From NCBI GenBank assembly GCA_907165065.1, contig OU015523.1, positions 18,723,834 through 18,787,833 on the forward strand: a stretch of 64,000 nt of DNA, given 5' to 3'. Position 1 is the first letter of the stretch. Every line of letters starts with the position of its first letter. The notes under the pieces were generated by a model. The model was not told the DNA's origin. It saw nothing but the letters and a program-made list of their open reading frames with translations, and searched no databases. This stretch comes from Caprimulgus europaeus (taxonomy: Eukaryota; Chordata; Aves; Caprimulgiformes; Caprimulgidae). A program made the translations under genes and the position numbers. Positions 10,127 to 19,965 of the stretch are shown here, piece after piece.

Positions 10127-12005
10127 TTCTTCCCTCCGCCCTGACACCGGCCCTGCGGATCGGCTTGGGCACGGCAGGTTTTTACGTGACCCGCTTGTAT
10201 TGTAGCTGCATCTTCTCTGGGTTTCGCATTGGGGTTTTTTTTTTGTTATTCATCCCCCCTTGTTCGGATTTTTAAACGCACGGCTCGGGCGGACGCCGTC
10301 TAGCCGGTGTTATTCGATTAATCCTCTTTGCTGCTGCAAAGATTTCCAGGCTTCCCATCCCCTCTTTAGGTTTCACGACCGATCCGCGGCGACTTGGTTT
10401 CCAGGTTTGCCCGGCGCGTCTCATAAGCGACTATTCAAAGGCCACTTTTTCGTTTTAATCTCGGCATTGGAAAACGATTTAGCAAATATTTCCCCCTTCC
10501 CGAGAGACCGACACCGAGAGGGCGCACAAGCCCCAAAGCCTCGTTGGGGTGAAGACACCTGAGCAAAGTTACAACAAAAGCTCGACCCTCCCGCCTTCCC
10601 GCACTCGGTACAAATAACCATCGAAAAGAGCTACACAGCAGAAATTTCGGGGCCGGGATTTCCGCAGCTGCAGAGGTTTCCTCCTCTACAGTTTCACGGC
10701 TAAAAGCCGAGCGGCTCGTCCTTTCGGAGAGCACCTTTTCTTCACCGTATTGCAATTTTCCAAAATCTGTCTGTCTAGAAACAGAGCTGGGTTGGCGGCA
10801 TTAACTCTCCTCGTCCTTTAAGCCTGATCCCAGATTTCGAAATTGTTCCTCTCCCGTTTGCAACGGCTGCTACATCACGGAAAAGGGGGAAATACCAGGG
10901 ACTATGGAAACGATTTCAGAAATCAGGTCATGTTTGTTTCTGGCAAAAAAACTCAAAAAAACCCCAAACCCCCAGCCAAACAAAAATCAAACCAAAATAA
11001 ACCGGTAACCTATTTCGAATGCGGGTAGAAGAAGATGAATGTTATCTCTTTTCACACAATACAGAGGTTGACACCTCGTTTACACGCTGGCGCGGCTCAG
11101 AAGGTTTTTACGGGTCTATGTTCGTGTACATAAATAGAAATACAAGCACATTTCCTTAAAGCAGCCCTCTGAATTTTGACTGCTGGGTTTTGGTTTGGGG
11201 GCCTTAGCTGTTTAGGAAGGAGACAGGTCTTTCTTTGTCTCATTACTCAAATAAGAACGATTTCGGAGGGGAGGAGAGGGGGGAGAGGAGGTTGGGGGGA
11301 AACCCACCCAAAAGAAACTGGTAAAGGTCTGGACATGTACTTGAGTACTCACTGGTTTCACCAAGGTGTCATTCCCAGAAAGCTCAACCCAAAAAGTAGG
11401 TAGATGGACAGAGAGATGGACAGAGCAGGGACACAGATAGATTTTGCAAGTTAGAAAAAGAGCTTGAGTTCAGCCTGGAAAGGGGTGGAACAGTTCAGAG
11501 AGCGATGCTCACTAGGGTTTATTTGTTTGGATGGAAGCAGATATCGCTTTGCACGAAATAAAACCGCACCGACACTTCCCTGTCAGAGGAAGAATGAGAA
11601 CGCGGAGTAAACTCTTCCTGAGCAGCTGAAGATAAACATCACACTCCAGAGAAGATGGCCCGGCAGCTCAGACACAGCACAAAGAGGGGTCACAACCAGG
11701 GGTTACACCACTCATACTCACCCCCTTTGCCTTGCTAGTCGTGTGGAGACCAGAGACAACACGTCTAGATGCCTTCAAACAGAAAGCAGGCACGGACACA
11801 GCAGCCTAACGCATCCGCGCACACACAGGACGCTCCCACGCACACTCACACAAAGACACGCGCGGCGGGAGAGGCAGGCGAGCCCCTGGGTGCAGGCTCC
11901 CAGCTGGGCTGAATTTCGGGAGCGGCGTGGGGAGCACCCGCAGCCCCCCCCCTCCTCGCCCAGGGCTGGGAGGGTGGGGTGGGGGTGGACTTGCGGGGAC
12001 CCGGC

Positions 12006-12012
12006 GGTGTGA
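12006..12012 (+). promoter_or_regulatory. T-box half-site (GGTGTGA)
   Basis: GGTGTGATTTT core in a CpG-rich patch. Motif match only. Confidence 0.2.
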
Positions 12013-12139
12013 TTTTGTACCGGTTGCAGGATTCCCAAAACGCCTCCCCAGGCGGGAAGCCCCCGGCTCCATCAGAGCAGGGGGGAGAGGCAGTGGGGGC
12101 CGGACGCCCTCAATAAAAGAGGGCTTTACACGTACCTTC

Positions 12140-12190
12140 CTTCTCGCTTTTTTTTTGTTTGTTTGTTTTTGGTTTTGTTTGTTTTTGTTC
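12140..12190 (+). repeat. T-rich tract with GTTT units
   Basis: A run of T followed by imperfect GTTT repeats. A simple repeat inside an AT-rich patch of the CpG domain. Confidence 0.55.
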
Positions 12191-14648
12191 CCCACGGGAT
12201 CTTAACTCTTATTCTTAATCTGTGCCGTGGCAATTGATCGCTCCGTGCTTAGCCTATTTTCAGCAACAGCAATAACGATTTTACAGGGCACTTTTAGCTC
12301 TGTCTTAAGGATAGCATCGCTTCCTCTCAATTCACTTTAAAGTGCATTTACCCGAGATTTACTTTAATCCCTCTGCCCAAATACATCTCCCAAACCACCC
12401 TATACCACTGCAGCGTCTTAGAATGTGGAAGGAGTAAAATATGTATAAATATGCCTTTCCCGGCTCAAAGCTGCCCAGCTCGCAAGAATTAGGGGGGGAA
12501 AAACCAAACCATATGTGTACAACGCCACATTCCCTATTGCACTATAAGATAAAGAGCTTTGCAGCATCGATTCAATGGAAGTCATTAAAAAGAAAGCCCA
12601 GGAAGACTAGATCCGTATTTGGGAGGTAAAGGCTTGTTTAGAAAATTTATTTGGGACACAACAACTCTTGGGAAAAATTTGAGAGGCACAAGGCGAATCG
12701 TCGGTGTAGGCGCCTCAGTCGCACGAAATAAAAGAGGCAGAAAAGATACTCGGCGGGGCTGACCCCTGGACGCCGGGAGAATGGAGCAGAGACCTCCCGA
12801 CTGGGGTGAGCACTGGGAGGGGTAGGGGAGAGGGACCGGCTGCTCCGAGCCGCGGGAGCGATGCGCTACCCGCCCCCGGCACCGCAGCGGGCTCCAGCAC
12901 CCGGAGCCCCCCCGCTGTCACCGCGGGGAGGTCGGGGGGACTCGCCGGGCTCTGCCGAGAGGAGAATGAAAATGATCAGTGGGATTTAGCTAAGACAACT
13001 AACGGAACGGTGCTGGGCGCTCAAGTCTTCATTTCTCGAAACGTATCAACTCTCTAATTGTTTTCTGTATTTTTTTTCTCTCCTAAATTGTTTTTCCTCG
13101 TAGGGAAGTTGCTGCAGTTTTCCCTGCTGAGATGCTTGAAAAGAAAAGAGCATCGCAGTCCGCTGCTGCCGCCTCCCCCGCCCGCCCCACGCACGTTATC
13201 TCCGGAGTATTTTCACGTGAGCCTGGAGTTTAACCTCTCGCTCATTCCGGGGGATGCTACATGACGGGGTGCTCGGCAACTCGCAGATTTATTCCCCGCC
13301 TCAGCAAAACACGCTCGCTTTGGACGAAATAGGATGAAGGCAATCACTGCCTTGCTTTAAGCATCCTCGAAAGCCCCTGGATGGTGACACAGATTCGGGC
13401 GGCTCTGCCCACCCAGGAGCGTCGGGCCCGAGGCGGATGGCAGAGGTGAAGGGCTCCAGACCAGCCCTTCTCCTCCATCACCTCTCCCACCACGCCGGGG
13501 CTCGGAGACGTCGGGCCACGCCAGGTTCAGCATCTCATTGCAAGGCTGAAAGAGGCTCAAGGTTGGGATACATGGCCAGGATCGGATGTGGCTTTCCAAA
13601 CACCACGTTTCTGCCTTTGTTTCGGAGGCATATTTAAGCTAGCCCCAGCAAAGGCAGCGGGGAAAGGAATAAAACCAAGAGGAAAAGGTCGTGTGTCGGA
13701 GCTCGTATTGCAATGAAAGAAGGCGGGTGCTTTATCTGCCAATACATTCCTTCTGTCCTCGCTGCAATTAGGAGGATCAGGTGTATTTTGCTCTGTTGAT
13801 CCTATTGCCCTCTCTTGAAAACAAAGCAGTGACAGCTTTCCCGAGCAGTGTAGCACGCTTCTCCCTCTTTCCCCACGTTACCGACGCTCGTCTCATAAAT
13901 ATTTCGTGTTTAGGGAAGCAGGAAGGCTTTAGCAAATAACTCTAGATGAGCAGATCTGATCGCGCCTGCAGAGTCCCCTCCTGTATGCTTTCAAAGCACT
14001 CGGCTACTGAATTAATAAGCTTCTGGGTCGCTTGAGGAAAAGTGCCGGGGAACGATCATTGGGAGAGGGACCGGCCCAGAGGGGCCGGAGTCACCCTCCT
14101 CTCCCCTGCAGGGCTTCACTATCCTGAAGGTGGGGAAGGGTCTGCTCCATTTTCTGCTCCGAAATCTACGGAAGGGCGAGGAAAGAGCCCTTCGGGATGT
14201 CGAGACCTCGGGATGGGCTCCAGCGCCGGGGCTCTGCTCCAGGCAGTAAGCTAGCATTGTCCCAGAGGGAGGGAGGGAAGGAGGGAGAGGCAAGGGGCTC
14301 GGAAAGGTGACGTGCAACTTGAACATCGAGACGTCTCCTATTTATTTTTGACGTTTGGGAGGGCTCGGTGAGTGCCTAGAGGCCACGGGGGAGCCCTGGG
14401 AGACAGCCCAGTCCCTGTGCAGAGCTGATGGGAGACCTCCTGTACTCACCCCGCAAATAACGGGCTGAGCCGGGCTCTCCCCCGGTGGGAACTCGTTTGA
14501 ATTTGGAAGGCTGAGTTGCATCCCCTTGTACCCTTGGAGCTCGAAGTCCGCTCCCTCGCCCTGGACACAGCAGCAGGGCATAGGCCAAAGCAGCCCCCTG
14601 CTCTGTGCCGCGGGACACCACGGCCCTAGGTTGGGGCCTTTTTCTGAA

Positions 14649-14726
14649 GGGGGGGGTCGCTTTGCCGGGGGGGGGCAGTCCTGTTTCTGAGGGGGGTCCT
14701 TTCTGAGTGGGGGGGGGGGGGGGGGG
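14649..14726 (+). repeat. G-rich minisatellite-like tract with an 18-base G run
   Basis: Several G runs alternate with short CTTTCTGA-like spacers, and the last run at 14709-14726 is 18 G. It may form quadruplexes and is liable to assembly or sequencing error. It lies 20 bp from the CTCF-like site. Confidence 0.6.
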
Positions 14727-14745
14727 CAGAGCCCCGAGCCCGCGG

Positions 14746-14765
14746 CTGCCCCCTAGCGGCCACTG
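14746..14765 (-). promoter_or_regulatory. CTCF-like site near the domain edge
   Basis: CTGCCCCCTAGCGGCCACTG resembles the reverse CTCF motif (TGCCCCCTNGTGGCCA type) and has the opposite orientation to the site at 5458. It sits only 300 bp inside the right edge of the CpG domain, where a boundary element would be expected. Binding is not shown. Confidence 0.4.
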
Positions 14766-15049
14766 CCGCGCACTGCGCTCCTCGCCCGCCGGGGGACCCC
14801 CGCGGGCCGCAGTTCCACCCGCAGAGGGAAATCTCCTTCCCCCCCGGCCTCGGAGGCCAAGCATCGCTCCCCACCGCTGTGTAACTCCTGCGGCACTTTC
14901 CCAGTCAAACCTGTTTGCTCCATCGTCTGCTATTTTCGGGGTGGGGCGCCGGGGAGCGTCTTCTAACGACGTCAGGCAGGGGCATCCCCACCCAACACCC
15001 ACCAGCACAGCCAGGGCCAAAAGAGCAGAGGGATCGGCTCCTTAAAAAA

Positions 15050-17524
15050 AATGAACAACAACAAAAAAACACAACCCAAACTGTTTACTATTCAGGAAAT
15101 TTAGTAATTATTTTCCCCCTCCCCGTAGTGGCATTACCCTTCTTTTGATATTAGATCCTTGCCCGAGGCCCCGCTTTCAGGCTGCAGGGAGGAGACAAAG
15201 ATTAAGGAGCTGCACTAGAGACTGTAGTCTCAGTTTCTTTCAGGACATTTTCAGGCGTTTTGCAGCAGAACAAAAAGTATGAAGTTAGAAAGCAATAGCC
15301 TACAGGTTTCTGCGGAGCAGACAACTTTGACGCTTTCGTTGGATCCGTTATTTATGACTCTGGATTGAACCGTCTGCCCTCCAGCACATTTCACTATGTT
15401 TATTCATGCCACAAGCACCACTAATAGAGCATTTCAGGAAGAAATACTGTAACTCAGCGCCAAGTGAGGGCATCTTCAACTGGAAGGCTCAAAATGCTCA
15501 GCAAATATTAGTTTAGCCTCCCAATACCTGTGTAATGAAGTCTTGTATGCCTCATTTTATAGCAAAGGAAACAGGCAAAATTAGGCAACTTACTCAATGG
15601 CATCAAAGAAATAGAAGGTAAAACATAGTCGTAGATTTTCTTTGCTTAACCAAAGAGCAAAACTCCTCCTGCAGAAATAATGCTAAAGGAGCAGAAAACT
15701 CTTAAGACAACAAAGACCCAAATCAGATTAAAAACAACAGACCAAAATGGCCTTGCTGATGCACATTTCATTGTTTTCTACAAAGCTGCAGCAAAGCATT
15801 CTACAAAGTTGATAGTAAACCTTCTCTATTTAATTCTCAGCTGCAGATATAGTACACTTTAAAAAAAACAAAAAACAAAAAACTGAAGAGTACTAAAACA
15901 TCCCCTTCAACCTTACAGTATCCATTAAATCTTCTCAGGCCACCCAGAGATCTCCCTTGACAACCCACTCATCGTCTACTGAAACATCCTCATAAACCAC
16001 AAAGACGACATTCACACTTCAGCTAATCCATCTCCTCAAAGGCAAGCAGAGAGTAGAGTGAAGCCCTCTGAGTCAGGACTTTGCTGGTTTAAAGAAGGAA
16101 AAAAGTGGAGTTTCTGTTCCTGCCAGCATGTGATGCCGGTAAGCAAAATGGATTAAAGCAGCAGTGATGGTGCTCACCACCTCATTTTTGCCGTTATTCT
16201 ATACAGGTGTGTCGTAACTCTGAAGCCTGTTTTAACAACACTGTTTCTCTATAGGAATTAAGCTTATTAGACATAAGCCCCCCGCAAAAGCACATTTCAT
16301 TTTCAGTGAAGTCAGCAACACACCTGAATCCGAGATCTCCAGAATCCCAGCACATCCCTGAGTGATTTTTGCAATGGTTATTAAACACCAAAACGATACT
16401 TTCCCAACAGGTCACACCAACACTACGCAACCTGCAGCCTTCATGCAGCCCATACAGTAAATTCATCCACTTCACAGCTTCTTTCTAGCGGGTTCATCTT
16501 GCTGAACATAAGCTAGGAATGTCCCAGCTTGGATCAGTTGTTTCAACAGCAGCAGTAATCCCCTCCTAACCAATGTTCTCCCATCCAGAGGGTCCATCAA
16601 GGTCCTTCTGCCCCATGTGTCAACACGTAGGCCTAGCGAACGCACTAGCCCAGTGCATTCAGTCTGTAACTAGACAGTTACTCCAGTGCTTCTTGAGAAG
16701 TGCTCTTGATGTGATGGGGAGGAGCTTTCTGTGCATCAAAACTATAGTTAAACCATGGTCTTTTGAAATGCCTTGTCCATATGGATTCCACATATGTCCC
16801 AGGAATATCTGACTGAAATCTTTAAAAAGAGATGCAGCCACTGAAACCCAGTATTCACTCTGCACACCTTGCTTCCTGCTGCAAGAAAAAAGTGTAACAC
16901 ACATTTAAGAGCAAGAACTTTCTGATCAGAACAGATGGAAGGCAGGACACATAGCATACATGGATAACAAGTCTTGAAGGAACACAGCTACTGCAAGGTA
17001 AATACCCACCCTTTCTCCCCCACTGAATATCCACAAAACTTCAAATTTGGGGGTTTGCAAGCATTTATGTCAGTAACAGAAAGTTGATGAGGGCTGCCTA
17101 AAAAGAATGGATGCCACACTGCCACTCACAGTTTAAGTCTGATCTACAAGCCAAACCAGAAGATTACTCTTTTTTCCCATTCTTGCTGCAGGAACATCTG
17201 CAAAACAGGCTGCAAAACAGTAAGTGTGATCAGAGAAAGCCCCAGCCCACTTAGAAGATCGTTCTTGGTTTGAGTACTCAAGTGGCACTTATTGAGATCT
17301 TTGTTATTCATTCAGCAAACACCATGATGAGAGTCTTGAAATTCATTTGAACAACTGCTTCCAGTCACAATAAAAACTCAGTCTCACAACATTCAACATA
17401 CAAGATTTTACTTTTACTCAGAGAGGGATGTGGTTTAGGGAAGGAAACATGAAGGTAAACAGGGTGAATGAAGCCAGAGACCACTTACACCAGAAACTCT
17501 GGGTAATGCCAGAGTGGCCTTGTT
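15050..17524. other. Intergenic AT-rich DNA after the CpG domain edge
   Basis: GC and CpG content fall sharply here. The stretch has a MIR-like relic at 15.5 kb; nothing else was recognised. Confidence 0.7.
15485..15680 (+). repeat. MIR-like ancient SINE relic
   Basis: The order of words matches the MIR/core-SINE pattern: a CAAATATTAGTTTAGCCTCCCAA-like start, then CTCATTTTATAGCAAAGGAAAC, GGCAAAATTAGGCAACTTACTC and a degenerate tail. It is diverged, as expected for an element older than birds. Assignment rests on recalled consensus, not a search. Confidence 0.5.
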
Positions 17525-19965
17525 TTCCTAGAATGTTGTGAGTTGGAAGGGACCCACAAGGATCACCGAGTCCAACTCTTGCCCTAGCAGAGGACAATCC
17601 CAAGATTCAGACCATGTGTCTGATGGCTTTGTCCAAAAGCTTCCTGAATATTGCCAGGCTTGGTGCCATGACCACCCTGGGGAGCCTGTACTAGTGCTCC
17701 ACCGTCCTCTGGGTGAAGAACCTTTTCTTAATGCCCAATTTAAACCCCCCTGGCACATCTTCCTGCCATTTCCCCTGGTTCCCTCACTGGTCACCAGAGA
17801 GAAGAGATCAGCACCTGCCCCTCCTCTTCCCCTTGTGAGGAAATTATAGACTGTAATGTGATCTCCTCTGTCTCCTCTTCTCCAGGCTGAACAATCCAAG
17901 TGACTTCAGCCCCTCCTCATACGGCTTCACCTCTAAGCCCTTCACCAGTTTAGTGGCCTCCTCTGGACACTCTCCAGTAGCTTTAGATCCTTTTTATTCC
18001 ATGACACCCAAAACTGCCCCCAGTACTGGAGATGAGGCTGCACCAGTGCAGAGTAGAGTGGGATGATCACCTCCCTTGACCAGCTCACAATCCAGTGCTT
18101 GATGCACGCCAGGACACAGTTGGTCCTCTTGGCAGCCAGGACACACTGTTGGCTCATGTCCAACTTGCCATTGACCAGAACCCCCAGGTCCCTCTCTGCA
18201 GGGCTGCTCTCCAGCCTCTTGTTCCCCAATCTGTGTATGTGTCCAGGTTGTGGTGCCCCAGGTGCAAAATCCAGCACTTGCCCTTGTTAAAATCCATATG
18301 GTTGGTGATTGTCCAGCTCTCTGATTTATCCAGATTTCTCTACAGAGCCTCTCTGCCCTCAAGAGGGTCCACAGGACCTCCCAATTTGGTGTCATTAGCA
18401 AACTTTGAACCAATGACTGCATTGTCTTCCAGGTGTTTTTCAATAATTCCCAGAATAATCTCCATAATTTTGCCAGGCACAGAAGTGAGACTTAAAGGCC
18501 TGCAGTTACTGAGGTCATCCCTGTTGCCCTTCTTGAAGACTGGGACAACGTTTGCCAGCTTCCAGTCAACTGGGACCTCTCCAGATTCCCAAGAGCATTG
18601 AAAGATCATTGTGAGGTCTTGCTATGACATCTGCCAGTTCTTTAAGTACCCTCAGATGGATCCCATCAGGCCCCATTGACTTATAGGGATCCAGCTGGAG
18701 TAGCAAATCCTGTGCAAGTTCGGAGCTGGTAGGGATTTTATCATTCACACATTCATAGTTCTCTAGCCCAGGGCTCTGGGGGTTCCTAAGCCCATCCTTG
18801 GTGTTGAAGGCATTAAATGTTTCTGCTTTGTCTGTGTCTTTGTGAGGTGATCATGCTCATGAAGTAACAGGCCAATGTTACTTCTGGTCTGCCTTTTGCT
18901 ATTAACATATTTTAAAAAGTCCCTTTTACTGTCTCTCAGGGTGCTAGCCAGCTTTAAGAGCTCTGGCCATATGAATTTCCTCTCTGTGGTGGTGAACGGC
19001 ATCTCTGTAGTTCTCCCATGTTGCCTGACCTTGCTTACAGTGGCCATACACTGTCTTCTGCCTTAGTTCTAGAAGATCCCTGCTCAGCCAAGGTGGCCTT
19101 CTGCCTCACCTGCTTGACTTCCAGCCTTTTGGGATTGCCTGCTCCTGTGCTCTTAGGAGGTGGTACTTAAAAAGTGACCAGCACTGACAGACCTCAGCAC
19201 CTTCAAAAACTTTTTCCCAGGGGACCTTACTAAGTAGTTCCCTGAGCAACCTGAAGTTCACTCTCCTCATATCCAGAGTTGAGGTCTTGCTGGTAGTTTT
19301 CCTTCTGTTACCGTAGATTTTGAACTTGATTGCTTTGTGGTCACTGTGGCCAAGGCAACCACCAGTTGTCACTTCACCCACTAAACCCTCTCTGTTGACA
19401 AGCAACAAGTGAGGAAGGCATCTTTCCTGGTCAGTTCCCTTAGAATCTGTACCAAGAAATTGTCATCTAGGTGGTTTAGGAATTCTCTGGACCTGTTTGT
19501 ACCAGCTGTGCACTTTTCCCAGTTGACGTCTGTCAGGTTGAAGTCCCCCATAAGGACTAGGGCAGATGACTTAGAAGCATCCTTTAGTTCCTTAAAGAGC
19601 AGCTCATCAATGTCATCATACTATAGGCTGGGTGGCCTATAGTAGACTCCCACTGTGACATCTGCTTTATTTGTCTGTCCCTTAATCCTTACTTAGAGGC
19701 TGTCAAGTGTGCCATCGCCAACTGCAAGCTCCATGCACTCCAGTCCCTCTGCCACATACAGTGCCACCCCCTGCCTAACCCTCCTGAAGAGCCTGTATCC
19801 ATCCACCATGGCACACCAGTCACTGGATTCATCCCACCAGGTTTCAGCTAAGCCAGTGATGTCATATCTCTGGGACTGGGCCAGGGTTTCTAGCTCCTCT
19901 TGCTTGTTCCTCATGCTGTGTGCATTTGTGTAGAAGCACTTCAGGTGCGGTTCATTTTGCCTATC
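17525..19965 (-). mobile_element. CR1 retrotransposon, 5'-truncated, with internal deletion in RT
   Basis: A minus-strand CR1 LINE. Its 3' end is at about 17,529 and its 5' end near 19,965, within the endonuclease domain. Reading on the minus strand, endonuclease pieces (ITGLAETWWDES) come first, then RT pieces (DPYKSMGPDGIHLRVLKELA; DWKLANVVPVFKKGNRDDLS; SVPGKIMEIILGIIEKHLE) and a C-terminal part with [13 protein letters not shown]. Stops and frameshifts break the frame. At about 18,405-18,412 the region before the catalytic box is joined straight to FANDTKLGG, so roughly 100 or more residues of RT core are missing. ORF1 and the promoter are absent. The copy cannot move by itself. Confidence 0.93.

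Larger units (their letters stand above)
9120..10790. promoter_or_regulatory. CpG island core C with back-to-back TATA motifs
   Basis: A CpG-dense stretch containing opposed TATA-like boxes at 9753-9760 (minus) and 9767-9774 (plus) and two TCACACC half-sites (9919-9925, 10120-10126). An unrecognised 162-codon open frame begins at 9787 on the plus strand, too near the TATA box to be its normal start. Boundaries were set by eye. Confidence 0.5.
1..15050 (-). promoter_or_regulatory. Large CpG-dense domain, probable TBX15 5' flank/promoter region
   Basis: About 15 kb of GC-rich, CpG-rich DNA broken by AT-rich patches (for example 900-1650, 8640-8780, 12,200-12,680). It ends sharply at about 15,050. 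Long CpG domains mark vertebrate developmental transcription-factor genes, and TBX15 is the conserved neighbour on the 3' side of WARS2, in the same orientation; by synteny its 5' end should lie here or just left of position 1. I found no T-box coding sequence and could not find the conserved N-terminal peptide of TBX15, so coding exons are probably outside. Alternatives are an untranslated first exon, an antisense or divergent lncRNA, or island DNA of another gene. The many open frames here mainly reflect scarcity of stop codons in GC-rich DNA. Confidence 0.5.

Noticed and set aside
9787..10275. Plus-strand 162-codon frame just after a TATA-like box
   Set aside because: The ATG is only 13 bp after the TATA box, too close for a normal start; the product is island-type low-complexity sequence.
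14376..15020. Minus-strand 214-codon frame near the domain edge
   Set aside because: Spans the G-run tract and encodes Pro/Gly/Arg-rich sequence; explained by GC-rich composition.
1..15050. TBX15 coding exons
   Set aside because: I looked on the minus strand for the conserved TBX15 N-terminal segment and T-box motifs and found none, so no TBX15 exon is annotated despite the synteny argument.
18095..18601. Plus-strand 168-codon open frame
   Set aside because: Antisense shadow of the CR1 reverse transcriptase read on the minus strand.
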